The notes: a model not told the origin generated them from the sequence alone. 64,000 nt of DNA from Lachnospiraceae bacterium (GCA_016283575.1 JAEEND010000013.1:1-64000); one strand, 5' to 3'; shown: positions 33,981 through 42,753, counted from the stretch's first letter. Translations and numbers: made by a program.

Positions 33981-35183
33981 ATGGAAGAAATCATTTTTCA
34001 TATTGACGTGAATTCCGCATTTCTCAGCTGGACCGCCGTACGCCTCTTAGACTCAGGGTACGACATCGACATCCGTACCGTTCCTGCCATTATAGGCGGG
34101 GATAAAGAAAAACGTCACGGCATAGTGCTTGCCAAGTCAATCCCTGCAAAGCGCTATGGTATAGAAACAGCTGAACCTGTGGCCGCCGCCCTTAAAAAAT
34201 GCCCCGACTTACTGGTATTCCCGCCGGACTTTCACTTGTACAGCACCATGAGTCACAATTTGATGGACTACCTTCACACTTTCACTGACGATATCGAGCA
34301 GGCAAGTATTGATGAATGCTATCTCTACTACACCCCAATTATGCATAAGTACGGCGAACCGGTCGCCTTCGCCAATAAAATACGTGCGGAAGTATATAAG
34401 CAATACGGCTTCACCGTTAATGTTGGCATTTCAGATAAAAAGGTCCTTGCCAAGATGGCTTCCGATTTCACAAAGCCCGATAAGACCCACACTCTATTTA
34501 CATCAGAGATCAAAGAAAAAATGTGGCCCCTTCCCGTACGTGATCTGTTCCTATGCGGAAAGTCGGCAGCCGCAAGGCTTAATACTCTCGGCATCTTCAC
34601 CATAGGTGAGCTTGCAGTCACCGATAAGAAGATTCTCACCGACAATTTAAAAAGCCATGGCATAACACTCTGGGAATTTGCTAACGGTATAGATGATTCC
34701 AAGGTCCATAAAGAGCATTCGGAAGCGAAAGGAATCGGAAATTCAACCACCAGCGAGCATGATGTGACAGATGGTGTCGAAGCCGAGGAAATCCTATATG
34801 AGCTGTGTGAGTCTGTGTCCCACCGTTTAAAAAAAGGAGGCTTTTTAACCTCCAACATTACAGTAGAAATCAAATACACCGATTTTAGATCATACTCAAA
34901 GCAGTGTCCCACCGACACTCCCATATATACTACCAAGGCTCTCCACGACTATGCCGTGAAGCTCTTTTATGAGCTTTGGAATCGGGAACCCATCAGACTT
35001 CTCGGCGTTAGAGCCACAAAGCTTTCATCCGAAGATGAACCGGTACAGCTCAGTCTTTTTGACATAAAAAATCCTGCCGTATTACGACAGGATTCAGAAA
35101 AACAGATTGCTCTTGAGGCAGCCCTTTCCGATATCCGTAAAAAATACGGTTACGAAAGTGTTAAGAAAGGGCGTATTACTTAG
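33981..35183 (+). CDS. Y-family DNA polymerase (DinB/Pol IV-like)
   Basis: A 400-residue lesion-bypass polymerase. The start is ATG 33981 after AGGAGG; the GTG at 33975 would overlap that site. The catalytic metal-binding Asp is in HIDVNSAFLSW at the N-terminus (most DinB proteins have DxDxFFAxVE, here an atypical but recognised variant) and the second acidic pair is in QASIDECYLY near 105. Palm, fingers and thumb (helix-hairpin-helix around LFLCGKSAAARLNTLGIFTIGEL) and a little-finger domain follow. The C-terminal QLSLFD resembles a sliding-clamp-binding peptide. It has its own SOS-like promoter, divergent from the M23 gene. Its 3' end overlaps the flavin reductase gene by 8 bp. Confidence 0.92.
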   Translation: MEEIIFHIDVNSAFLSWTAVRLLDSGYDIDIRTVPAIIGGDKEKRHGIVLAKSIPAKRYGIETAEPVAAALKKCPDLLVFPPDFHLYSTMSHNLMDYLHTFTDDIEQASIDECYLYYTPIMHKYGEPVAFANKIRAEVYKQYGFTVNVGISDKKVLAKMASDFTKPDKTHTLFTSEIKEKMWPLPVRDLFLCGKSAAARLNTLGIFTIGELAVTDKKILTDNLKSHGITLWEFANGIDDSKVHKEHSEAKGIGNSTTSEHDVTDGVEAEEILYELCESVSHRLKKGGFLTSNITVEIKYTDFRSYSKQCPTDTPIYTTKALHDYAVKLFYELWNREPIRLLGVRATKLSSEDEPVQLSLFDIKNPAVLRQDSEKQIALEAALSDIRKKYGYESVKKGRIT

Positions 35184-35760
35184 CCTTCTTATCAGGCTTA
35201 TTCTTTTTAACCGAATAACCGAACTTACCTACCTGTTCACCCAATGTATAGTACTTACCATGGGAATAGGTGATGGGGTCCGTATCTTCAAAATGAAAGG
35301 TCCCCTTTTCATCCATGTATTTATCATCCGCATGGACTGCCACTACTTTTCCAAAGAAAATGGTGTGGGTGCCAAGATCCTCACTGTAGGTTACCTTGCA
35401 TTCAATATTTACGGGGCTTTCCGCAATGCCGGGAGCCTTTATTACTGTGGATGGGCAAGGAGTAAGATGCGCGTCCTTCCATTTATCTACATCACGTCCG
35501 CTTTTAACTCCGCACAGGTCTGTGGCGTATGCCAGGTCCCTTGTAGTTAAGTTAACGCAGAATTCTCCGGATTCTTTGATCAAATCATAACTGTAGCGGG
35601 ATTTTCTCACCGAAATCGATACCATGGCAGGATCCGAATTAATGGTGCCTGTCCATCCGATCGTTATGATGTTGGGCTTTCCGTCGGAGCCTTCACATGT
35701 TACCATTACCACCGGCAGCGGGTAGAGCATATTGCCGGGTTTAAAATCTATCTTTGCCAT
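35176..35760 (-). CDS. Flavin reductase-like, FMN-binding split-barrel protein
   Basis: A 194-residue protein of the flavin-reductase-domain family. KIDFKPGNMLYPLPVVMVTCEG, then NIITIGWTGTINSDPAMVSISVRKSRYSYDLI and GEFCVNLTTRDL are the usual FMN/NAD(P)H-binding strands and loops. Members reduce free flavin or act as FMN-bound oxidoreductases; the partner is not identifiable here. A Lys-rich tail ends the protein (KKNKPDKKAK). It is convergent with, and overlaps by 8 bp, the DinB-like gene. It lies 1 bp after the coiled-coil membrane protein gene in the RelQ group, so it is probably co-transcribed with that gene. Confidence 0.88.
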   Translation of the reverse strand: MAKIDFKPGNMLYPLPVVMVTCEGSDGKPNIITIGWTGTINSDPAMVSISVRKSRYSYDLIKESGEFCVNLTTRDLAYATDLCGVKSGRDVDKWKDAHLTPCPSTVIKAPGIAESPVNIECKVTYSEDLGTHTIFFGKVVAVHADDKYMDEKGTFHFEDTDPITYSHGKYYTLGEQVGKFGYSVKKNKPDKKAK

Positions 35761-35761
35761 A

Positions 35762-36313
35762 TTATAAAATTCTTAAAGCAAGCAATACTACTGTAGCGGT
35801 AAGTACTGCAAAAGAAAGTGAACTCATTACTATTGATACGATGGAGATAGGTTTAACACCACGCATCTTTCTTTCAAGTCTCTGATTCTGTAATGCAAGG
35901 GCTTCTGTCTGCTGCTTAAGTTCATCTACCAGAGAAGCCTGTACGTTTCTGTATACTCTTACATTTTCCTTGTGAATGTTTTCTTCCTGAGACTTAAAGT
36001 ATGCATTTAATTCTTCCTTGATGGTCTGAAGCTCTTCTCTTAAAGAATTAACTTCCTCTGACTTCACATTACCCATACCGGAATCGCCTTCTTCGATCTT
36101 CTGAATGGCACCCTGTAAAAGCTGATTTGTAAGCTCGTTGGTTTCTGCACATTTAAGTGTAAGTCTTCTCATGTCGCTTACTGTCTGTTCAAGCTCATTT
36201 ACTCTTTCTTCAGCCTTCTTTAACTGTTTAGCTTCAGCTTCGGAATTAGCTTTGATGCCGTCCTGTCCGCCAAATCTCTGTGCGATTTTATCCATAAAAG
36301 TATCCATTTTCAA
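35762..36313 (-). CDS. Coiled-coil protein with C-terminal membrane anchor, unknown function
   Basis: 183 residues: a long heptad-rich helix (about 25-145, AEAKQLKKAEERVNELEQTV, QTIKEELNAYFKSQEENIHK), then a basic patch (RLERKMRGVK) and a single C-terminal membrane helix (about 155-181, ISIVSIVMSSLSFAVLTATVVLLAL). The coiled coil should face the cytoplasm. AAGGAG lies 7 nt before a TTG at 36313 and 13 nt before an ATG at 36307; the TTG fits better. It lies 17 bp after the alarmone synthetase gene and is probably in the same operon. I do not recognise a family. Confidence 0.82.
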   Translation of the reverse strand: MKMDTFMDKIAQRFGGQDGIKANSEAEAKQLKKAEERVNELEQTVSDMRRLTLKCAETNELTNQLLQGAIQKIEEGDSGMGNVKSEEVNSLREELQTIKEELNAYFKSQEENIHKENVRVYRNVQASLVDELKQQTEALALQNQRLERKMRGVKPISIVSIVMSSLSFAVLTATVVLLALRIL

Positions 36314-36330
36314 TCTTTTACTCCTTATAT

Positions 36331-36978
36331 TTATATACCATTGTTAGCGTTACCGAATCTTTGTACTTCTTCGTTTAATAATAGCATACGGTCATCCAAT
36401 ATGGAAACCATATGTGCACATTCTACAAGCTCAGCCCTTACTTCTTCGGGGGCATTACCTTCGAATTTGTAATTGATCTTATGCTCAAGGCTTGCCCAGA
36501 AATCCATGGCTACCGTTCTTATCTGTATTTCGACTTTAACATCTTCCGTTCTGTCAGACAGGAATATCGGCACCGTTACCAGCATGTGATAACTCATATA
36601 TCCGCTGGGCTTTGGATTCTTGAGATAATCCCTTACCTCTATTACATCAACGTCCGGTCGGTTTGATAACATTTCCGCGATCCTGTATATGTCACTGGTA
36701 AAAGAACATATAATTCGGATTCCCGCTATGTCATTAACATATTCCACCATGTTCTCTATAGTGGATTCCTGACCGTACTTCTTTAATTTCTTTACAATGC
36801 TTTCAGGGGTTTTTAATCGTGACTTGATATGCTCAATCGGATTATATTTATGAATACGCTGAAATTCATCGTTTAAGATTTCTATCTTGGTATTTATATC
36901 TTTAAGTGCCGCGGTATAAAGAAAGGTTACTTCTTCCCAGGTCTGTACCGCCGAATTTCTTTTGTCCTGTTTCTTCAT
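36331..36978 (-). CDS. Small alarmone synthetase (RelQ/YjbM-like)
   Basis: A 215-residue single-domain (p)ppGpp synthetase lacking the HD hydrolase, TGS and ACT domains of RelA/SpoT. Conserved blocks: HIKSRLKTPESIVKKLKKYG (ATP side), DIAGIRIICSF (metal Asp), DYLKNPKPSGYMSYHMLV (G-loop) and EIQIRTVAMDFWASLEHKINYK. The ATG at 36976-36978 with GGGGA upstream is preferred over a GTG at 36990. The C-terminal helix (MVSILDDRMLLLNEEVQRFG) fits tetramer-forming SAS proteins. It should make (p)ppGpp or pppGpp under envelope or other stress. First gene of the group with the coiled-coil membrane protein and the flavin reductase. Confidence 0.92.
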   Translation of the reverse strand: MKKQDKRNSAVQTWEEVTFLYTAALKDINTKIEILNDEFQRIHKYNPIEHIKSRLKTPESIVKKLKKYGQESTIENMVEYVNDIAGIRIICSFTSDIYRIAEMLSNRPDVDVIEVRDYLKNPKPSGYMSYHMLVTVPIFLSDRTEDVKVEIQIRTVAMDFWASLEHKINYKFEGNAPEEVRAELVECAHMVSILDDRMLLLNEEVQRFGNANNGI

Positions 36979-37109
36979 TTCTTTCCCCACATCCGTAGAT
37001 GTTGTATTTGCTTTACCAAAAACAGTATATCATAAAAATCCCCATTTCACTTTTGATATACGTTATTTTATGCTAAAATTTTTGTAAATTTTTATTAAGG
37101 AGCACTGTT

Positions 37110-37373
37110 TTGCGTATCTGGGCCAGGTTATTTAAAGACAATCACATGTTAAAAGACTTCGTATATGAAGACAAAACGGATTCAACAAGAACCAAAAAGG
37201 TATTTAAGGCTCTGGATGAATCCGTCAAATTCTTTGATCTCGCCACTCCCATCTGGCTTGATTCCAATATTAAGGAATTCAAAAATCATTCAAAAACCCG
37301 TTTCAGACGGGACAGCTTCATAGAGGAAGTGGATTTTGATTATATGGAATTTTTTGTAATTGACGAGGATTGA
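37110..37373 (+). CDS. Small conserved-looking hypothetical protein, 87 aa, TTG start
   Basis: A small soluble acidic protein (WARLFKDNHMLKDFVYEDKT at the N-terminus; DFDYMEFFVIDED at the end). AAGGAG lies 7 nt before the TTG at 37110-37112 and no ATG is near, so TTG is the probable start. Proteins of this size with 'RIWA..F.D....KD' and a 'FxxDSFIEEVDFDYMEFF' end recur in clostridia as uncharacterised proteins, as far as I recall. It is convergent with galE, 3 bp apart, with no terminator between them. Confidence 0.75.
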   Translation: MRIWARLFKDNHMLKDFVYEDKTDSTRTKKVFKALDESVKFFDLATPIWLDSNIKEFKNHSKTRFRRDSFIEEVDFDYMEFFVIDED

Positions 37374-37376
37374 TCG

Positions 37377-38393
37377 TTAATCTTCGTAACCGTTAGGGTT
37401 GTTCTTCTGCCAGTTCCAGGAATCGGCACACATCTCTTTGATGCCGTATTTTGCTACCCAGTTAAGCTCATTCTTTGCTTTTTCGGCAGATGCGTAGCAT
37501 GTTGCTATGTCGCCGGGTCGACGGGGACCTATTACATAGGGAACCTTTACGCCGGTAGCCGCTTCAAAGTTCTTTACTATATCGAGAACACTGTATCCCA
37601 CACCTGTACCAAGGTTATAGATCTTAAGGCCGGCTTTCTTCTTGATCATTTCAAGTGCCTTTACATGACCGTCTGCAAGATCCACTACGTGGATATAGTC
37701 TCTTACACCGGTACCGTCGTGGGTATCGTAGTCATTACCGAAAATGGTCAGTTCTTTTCTTTTTCCAACTGCAACCTGTGTAATATAGGGCATTAAGTTG
37801 TTGGGAATTCCGTTGGGGTTCTCTCCGATGGTGCCGCTCTTGTGAGCACCGATGGGGTTAAAGTAACGAAGTAAGATCACATTCCATTCGGGATCTGCCT
37901 TCTGCATATCGGAAAGAATCTGTTCCAGCATTGACTTGGTCCAGCCATAGGGGTTGGTGCACTGTCCTTTGGGACATTCTTCGGTAATGGGTACGAAGGC
38001 GGGATCTCCGTAAACCGTTGCGGATGAAGAAAAGATAATATTCTTTGCATTATGCTTTCTTAACTCATCTACTAAGATGAGAGTTCCTGCGATATTGTTA
38101 TCATAGTATTCCCAGGGCTTTGATACTGACTCACCTACTGCCTTTAAGCCTGCAAAATGGATACATGCATCTACTTTTTCTTTTTCAAGTACCTTGGAAA
38201 GGCCCTCTCTATCACGAATGTCCACTTTGTAGAAGGGAACTTCTTTTCCCGTAATCTTTGCGACTCTCTCAAGGGACTTTTCCGATGCATTTGATAAATT
38301 GTCTATTACTACTACGTCATAACCTGCATTTTGTAATTCTACCACTGTGTGGGATCCGATATAACCGGCTCCGCCTGTAACAAGTATTTTCAT
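37377..38393 (-). CDS. galE: UDP-glucose 4-epimerase
   Basis: Interconverts UDP-glucose and UDP-galactose with bound NAD+, serving galactose use and surface-glycan supply. 338 residues from the ATG at 38391-38393, which follows AAAGGAGG at 4 nt; the upstream ATG at 38411 would place that site in the coding region. The Rossmann motif [11 protein letters not shown] is near 8-18, the catalytic Tyr-x3-Lys is YGWTKSM near 150, with Ser of FSSSATVYG, and RYFNPIGAH and RRPGDI are typical of GalE. It is monocistronic or the tail of the argC-rsmI run (135-bp gap). Confidence 0.96.
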   Translation of the reverse strand: MKILVTGGAGYIGSHTVVELQNAGYDVVVIDNLSNASEKSLERVAKITGKEVPFYKVDIRDREGLSKVLEKEKVDACIHFAGLKAVGESVSKPWEYYDNNIAGTLILVDELRKHNAKNIIFSSSATVYGDPAFVPITEECPKGQCTNPYGWTKSMLEQILSDMQKADPEWNVILLRYFNPIGAHKSGTIGENPNGIPNNLMPYITQVAVGKRKELTIFGNDYDTHDGTGVRDYIHVVDLADGHVKALEMIKKKAGLKIYNLGTGVGYSVLDIVKNFEAATGVKVPYVIGPRRPGDIATCYASAEKAKNELNWVAKYGIKEMCADSWNWQKNNPNGYED

Positions 38394-38528
38394 ACTGCCT
38401 CCTTTATTCATGGGTTTTTTGCTGATTTAAATATAATTCCCGATGCCTTATTTAACAATCGCCAGATGTTTCTTTTACCTGTCAAAATGTTGTCTGATGC
38501 TTTGAACTTTTTAAGGCACAGACTCTTC

Positions 38529-39416
38529 TTAAAACAATTCTTTAAGGTTAAGGGAAGATGCATAGATTTCTTTTTTAGATGCCGGTATCTTGCCCGTAGG
38601 GCTCTTTGATGCATCCTGAGAAAGAAGGGTTATAGCTTCCTTCATGGTGCAATTTTCTTTTACCATAACGTCTACGAGCATGGCTTCAAGAGATAAGGGT
38701 GCGTCCAGAGATTCTTTCTCTTCCGGAGGTTCTTCATTTTCATAGTGGAGCACCATCGCATATTCGCCCTTTTCCGCATTGGGATTGTTTTTAAGCTCTG
38801 CATATATACTTTCAGCATTGCCCCTGTAGGTTTTCTCATGGGACTTTGTAAGATCGTTGCAAAGTGCTATCTCTGCCTTCGGAAGTTCCTCCTTTATAAC
38901 CTCCATTACGTCCAATATACGTTTGGGAGATTCATAAAATATGTATGTTTCCGTAGGATTTTTCTTAATTTTCTCAAGTTCTGATATTCGTTCTTTTTTT
39001 TCACGTGGAAAGAAACCCTTGAAATTAAAGGTAGCGGAAGGGAGTCCCGATATGGAAAGAGCCGTCACTGCGGCACAGGCTCCGGGGATGCCGATAACTT
39101 CGATGCCGGCCTTTCTGCAGGCTTCACAGAGCACAAAGCCCGGGTCGTTGACGCATGGAGTACCCGCATCGGACACAAGAGCTATGTTTTCACCGTTTAA
39201 AAGCCTGTTTACGAAATAATCCACTGCTTCGTGCTCATTGAACTTGTGATTCGATGCCATTTTGGTATGTATATCAAAATGGTTAAGAAGCTTCATGGTG
39301 TTCCTTGTATCTTCCGCTGCGATTAAATCAGCATTTCTTAAAGTTTCTATGGCACGGCTCGTCATGTCGGAAAGGTTTCCGATGGGAGTTGCCACTATAT
39401 AGAGAATTCCGCTCAT
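38529..39416 (-). CDS. rsmI: 16S rRNA (cytidine1402-2'-O)-methyltransferase
   Basis: A 295-residue RsmI that 2'-O-methylates C1402 in the ribosomal decoding centre using SAM. ILYIVATPIGNLSDMTSRAIETL is the N-terminal signature, followed by AAEDTRNTMKLLNHF, LVSDAGTPCVNDPGF and GIPGACAAVTALSISGLP, all standard for this tetrapyrrole-methylase-fold family. A C-terminal helical domain (MLVDVMVKENCTMKEAITLLSQ) follows. Its start overlaps the argC stop by 4 bp (ATGA), so they are coupled. Confidence 0.96.
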   Translation of the reverse strand: MSGILYIVATPIGNLSDMTSRAIETLRNADLIAAEDTRNTMKLLNHFDIHTKMASNHKFNEHEAVDYFVNRLLNGENIALVSDAGTPCVNDPGFVLCEACRKAGIEVIGIPGACAAVTALSISGLPSATFNFKGFFPREKKERISELEKIKKNPTETYIFYESPKRILDVMEVIKEELPKAEIALCNDLTKSHEKTYRGNAESIYAELKNNPNAEKGEYAMVLHYENEEPPEEKESLDAPLSLEAMLVDVMVKENCTMKEAITLLSQDASKSPTGKIPASKKEIYASSLNLKELF

Positions 39417-40366
39417 TGTATGTTTAATCCCTTTGCTTCATCTTCAGAAAGCACTATGTTCATGCACTGGATCGCGGCACCGGAGGCACCCTTTCCAAGG
39501 TTATCAAATACAGCCGTAACAAGCATTCTGTCTTCGCAGCCTGTTACATATATCTTTACATCATCCCTGCCTGACATCATGTTCCCTGCGAAAAATCCGC
39601 CGGTCTCAGCTTCGGCGCCGGGCTCCTGTACATGGATGAATTTTTCACCATCATAAAATTCCGCATATAAATCTCTGAGTTCCGAAACAGTCATCTTCTT
39701 TTTCATTAAGTGAGTATATATGGGAAAAGAAACGATCATGCCGCTGTAATAATCACATACGAACGGGGTAAACAGCGGAGCATGGGATAAACCTGTTATC
39801 TTCTGCATTTCTTTTAAATGCTTGTGGCTCTGTGTGAGGGCATATTCTCTGGGAGCATCCAGGTCGACCGTACGCTCATCCCCTTCGTAGAGAGCTATTG
39901 CTTTCTTACCGGCTCCCGAATATCCTGAAACCGCCGTTACGGATACGGGATAATCGTTGGATATAATGCCTTCTTTTACCAGAGGATAAACGCACATCTG
40001 GAAACCGGATGCGTAACAACCGGGAACCGCGATACGATTTCCGGTCCTTATTTTCTCTCTAAACTCGGGACCAAGTTCCGGAAGTCCGTAAGCCCAGCCG
40101 GGTTCTGTTCTGTGGGCCGTGGAGGCGTCGATGATAACTGTATTTTTATTATCGGGATCAACCAGAGATACCGCTTCTATAGCAGCCTGGTCCGGAAGAC
40201 ATAAGAATGTTATGTCGGATTCATTAATGAGCCTCTTTCGCTCATCAAGGTCCTTTCTTTTTTCCGAATCGATATGCAATATGGTTACATCCTTGCGATT
40301 TTCAAATCTTTCTGCTATTCTTAAACCTGTAGTTCCTTCACTACCGTCTATAAATACTTTCTTCAT
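39413..40366 (-). CDS. argC: N-acetyl-gamma-glutamyl-phosphate reductase, short type
   Basis: Reduces N-acetylglutamyl phosphate with NADPH in arginine synthesis. The 317-residue length fits the shorter ArgC class. VFIDGSEGTTGLRIAERF forms the nucleotide-binding N-terminus, and AVPGCYASGFQM carries the active-site Cys. DASTAHRTEPGWAYGLPEL and the C-terminal GGFFAGNMMSGRDD are family features. No other arg genes lie nearby, so the pathway is scattered. AGGGAG lies before the ATG. Divergent from the AraC-type gene with a 50-bp gap, so they share a control region. Confidence 0.94.
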   Translation of the reverse strand: MKKVFIDGSEGTTGLRIAERFENRKDVTILHIDSEKRKDLDERKRLINESDITFLCLPDQAAIEAVSLVDPDNKNTVIIDASTAHRTEPGWAYGLPELGPEFREKIRTGNRIAVPGCYASGFQMCVYPLVKEGIISNDYPVSVTAVSGYSGAGKKAIALYEGDERTVDLDAPREYALTQSHKHLKEMQKITGLSHAPLFTPFVCDYYSGMIVSFPIYTHLMKKKMTVSELRDLYAEFYDGEKFIHVQEPGAEAETGGFFAGNMMSGRDDVKIYVTGCEDRMLVTAVFDNLGKGASGAAIQCMNIVLSEDEAKGLNIQ

Positions 40367-40416
40367 GTAACTACTCTCCCTTAGAGCCTTAATTTATAAT
40401 ATGTTATCACAAACTA

Positions 40417-40755
40417 ATGAAAAAAAGAATGTTGGATATCTTATGTTACATTGATGCCAACATTGATAGGCCCCTGCGACTTGCTTCGATCTCGGCTGAA
40501 TTCTACCTGGACAAGTCCTATCTGTGCCATGCCATCAAAAAAGAAACGGGATACACATTCCGGCAATATCTCTACATGCATCGGCTTAAAAAAGCCAGAG
40601 ATATGCTTCTAACCACTAATCTTACAGTCTCAGAAATTTCAATCAAATCCGGTTTTTCCAATATACACCTTTTTGAAAGACATTTTAAAAAAGTCTACGG
40701 TGACACTCCCAAGATCTATCAAAAAAGGAAGCCGAAGGTTATCGACTTCCTCTAG
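40417..40755 (+). CDS. Minimal AraC-family DNA-binding protein
   Basis: 112 residues consisting only of the two-HTH AraC DNA-binding domain, without the usual sensor domain. The first HTH is LASISAEFYLDKSYLCHAIKKETG; the second is the AraC signature TVSEISIKSGFSNIHLFERHFKKVYGDTPKIYQ. A -10 TATAAT (40395-40400) lies about 17 nt upstream, but no good -35 and no ribosome site is visible, so expression may be weak or activator-dependent. Divergent from argC. It may be activated by dimerisation or covary with a separate sensor; the target is unknown. Confidence 0.9.
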   Translation: MKKRMLDILCYIDANIDRPLRLASISAEFYLDKSYLCHAIKKETGYTFRQYLYMHRLKKARDMLLTTNLTVSEISIKSGFSNIHLFERHFKKVYGDTPKIYQKRKPKVIDFL

Positions 40756-40756
40756 G

Positions 40757-40773
40757 TATAGCAAATTGCTATA
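40757..40773. repeat. Odd palindrome copy 3 (intergenic)
   Basis: TATAGCAAATTGCTATA, identical over 17 bp to the two copies inside the GH43 gene, placed 2 bp after the stop of the AraC-type gene. Here it is not coding. No T-run follows, so it is not a terminator. Confidence 0.85.
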
Positions 40774-40809
40774 GTTAACATTCATAAGTGCTGTTTTTAC
40801 GCCATTTTA

Positions 40810-42525
40810 TCATTTGTTATCACCGCGTCTTCTTCCACCATTTTCAAGATAATAACGTTGCTTCGCAAGATACATCTTTCTGTCAGCTTCGATATAGACA
40901 GCTCTCGCAGTAGGTTCGGGAATCTCCGTGGATCTGCAGTATCCGTAGGATGAGCTTACCTTGATATCATTGCTCTTCGCATTATCATCGGCAATGTTCT
41001 TTTCAAGACGTGCAAATGATTCCTCTACGTTGTAACGTTTTCCGTTAGGTATGATGACGATGAATTCATCACCACCCATACGTCCGATGATCTCCTGGGA
41101 AGTGTATGTCTTACGAAGGCATTTCGAAAATCTTATTAAGAGTTCGTCACCCTTTTCATGTCCGAGTCTGTCATTGGTGGACTTAAGATTATTTAAGTCA
41201 AACTGGATAATGATATATTCATGACCGGAGGTTTCTATCTCCTTAAATACATCCTCACACTTTCTTCTTGTATAAAGGCCTGTCAGCACATCCATATATG
41301 CAATACGAGATAAGAACTCGTTCTCGGCAGTAAGAATTACCTGGCTTCGCACCTGATAGATATAGTCGATTACCATGGACAGTATAAACACCAGACCGCC
41401 GAAAGCAACCATGCTTACATAACTTCCGTCAGTTACGCCGAACCATCCGTACTTGGTCACATTGAACATAATGAGGTCCCTTACCACAATGATCAGGATC
41501 GTCATCATGCCGCCAAGCAATATCTTATGCAGTTTCTCCCTCATCATATCCTGGATCACCACAAAAAGAATGAACAGGCAGCATATAAACATGTATGTCT
41601 GGTAAACTCTTAAGAATACCGGGAAGTGGAACCAGTTCATGAACTGACACAGTACGGATACCAGGAGTAACTGTATTCCGATAAGCATAAGAGCATAATA
41701 GATAAAAGATTCAACTCTGATGCTTCGCTGTTCCACGTCTTCTCTGAAGTATAGAAGAATCGGTATCGGTGAAAGATACAACGACATATATTCAAGATAT
41801 GTTTTTAATACAAAGTTATTGGTAAAAAGAATAGTAAAGCCGCCGTTAGCAAGGGACCAAAGTCCGATGCACAGCGAGAACATACCGATGCACATAAGTC
41901 TTTCCATGCTGTATGAGCGGAAGAATAACACGAAAGTAATGAGCGATAAGAAAAGACCTCCCACCACCAACGAAAGCGAAATAGCAAACTGTATGGCGTC
42001 GGGTGAAAGATAATCAGACATTAATGTGGTCTCATCGTAGATAAGAGGAGTGAAAAGACTGGTCACCTCTTCTTCCTCAGTTACGTAGAACACTATTTTA
42101 ACAGGCTTACCGGCGCAGTTATCAGGCAGAGAAACAATCTGCTTGCCATAGCCTAAGATATCTCCCTTTTCAAGAAGGTCGTAACCATATTCAAATATTT
42201 TAACACCGTCAACATAGATAGTTGTGGCACAGTAATCAATGGCTAAGCAAAGCGCCGAGCGATTAAATGCATCGTTGGGGATCGTATTGGTAAGAACAAT
42301 TCTGTCGCCGTATTTGGCCATTCCGAAAATAAGCTCGTCCAGGTCCACATTGGAAAATACGGCATCATCCAGCTTTACGGTCCAGCCCTCATCGAATCTT
42401 ATGACCTTGGATGACTGGTTGCCTTTTGCAACATGATAATAAAGCCCTGTGAAAGTGCCTATAACCAATACAAAAAGAACTATATGAAGAATTTTTGATT
42501 TAAGTCCGGGTTTTTTAGTTTCCAT
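40810..42525 (-). CDS. Membrane diguanylate cyclase (7TM sensor-GGDEF)
   Basis: 571 residues: one N-terminal helix (13-31), an extracytoplasmic domain about 35-170, then seven membrane helices between about 180 and 400 in a 7TMR-DISM-like arrangement, and a GGDEF domain (about 410-571). The active-site loop is RMGGDEFIVI (GGDEF at 484-488), so cyclase activity to c-di-GMP is likely. The allosteric RxxD inhibition site, expected 5 residues before GGDEF, is absent (TSQE there). The upstream domain probably binds a small extracellular ligand. The gene has its own promoter inside the yolD tail and no strong ribosome site (only AAAAGAAA). Confidence 0.93.
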   Translation of the reverse strand: METKKPGLKSKILHIVLFVLVIGTFTGLYYHVAKGNQSSKVIRFDEGWTVKLDDAVFSNVDLDELIFGMAKYGDRIVLTNTIPNDAFNRSALCLAIDYCATTIYVDGVKIFEYGYDLLEKGDILGYGKQIVSLPDNCAGKPVKIVFYVTEEEEVTSLFTPLIYDETTLMSDYLSPDAIQFAISLSLVVGGLFLSLITFVLFFRSYSMERLMCIGMFSLCIGLWSLANGGFTILFTNNFVLKTYLEYMSLYLSPIPILLYFREDVEQRSIRVESFIYYALMLIGIQLLLVSVLCQFMNWFHFPVFLRVYQTYMFICCLFILFVVIQDMMREKLHKILLGGMMTILIIVVRDLIMFNVTKYGWFGVTDGSYVSMVAFGGLVFILSMVIDYIYQVRSQVILTAENEFLSRIAYMDVLTGLYTRRKCEDVFKEIETSGHEYIIIQFDLNNLKSTNDRLGHEKGDELLIRFSKCLRKTYTSQEIIGRMGGDEFIVIIPNGKRYNVEESFARLEKNIADDNAKSNDIKVSSSYGYCRSTEIPEPTARAVYIEADRKMYLAKQRYYLENGGRRRGDNK

Positions 42526-42557
42526 TTTCTTTTACACAAATTAACAGTCGCTAGTTA

Positions 42558-42585
42558 ATTATATATCAATATCCGTGTTTTGCAA
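42558..42585 (-). promoter_or_regulatory. Promoter of the GGDEF gene
   Basis: Minus strand: -35 TTGCAA (42580-42585), 16-bp spacer, -10 TATAAT (42558-42563), overlapping the last codons of yolD. Confidence 0.5.
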
Positions 42586-42753
42586 GGTTTTGTCCGCTTT
42601 TTCTCTTTGGACTTTACCTTTCATGGCTTCTTCAACCTCTATTTCCTTTTTCCTTAAAGCTTCCTCATAGCCTTTAAGAGCAGCGAAGGGCATAAATTGC
42701 TTGGCACGCTCAGATACAGTCATTTTAACATAATGGGTATTAACGGTTTTCAT
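42559..42753 (-). CDS. YolD-like protein
   Basis: 64 residues with the YolD-family core RAKQFMPFAALKGYEEALRKKE. In Bacillus, YolD-like genes pair with UvrX-type polymerases, and here the ATG overlaps the uvrX stop by 4 bp (ATGA), so the two are translationally coupled. The protein is thought to assist or modulate the polymerase; no activity is established. It ends in a charged helix (KGKVQREKADK). The GGDEF promoter starts inside its 3' end. Confidence 0.88.
   Translation of the reverse strand: MKTVNTHYVKMTVSERAKQFMPFAALKGYEEALRKKEIEVEEAMKGKVQREKADKTLQNTDIDI

Noticed and set aside
34328-34936. 202-codon open frame on minus inside the DinB-like gene
   Set aside because: Shadow of a gene with clear polymerase motifs.
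38408-38614. 68-codon basic frame between rsmI and galE
   Set aside because: Mostly antisense-free but overlaps the rsmI 3' end in another frame, lacks a ribosome site and has shadow-like Lys/Arg composition.
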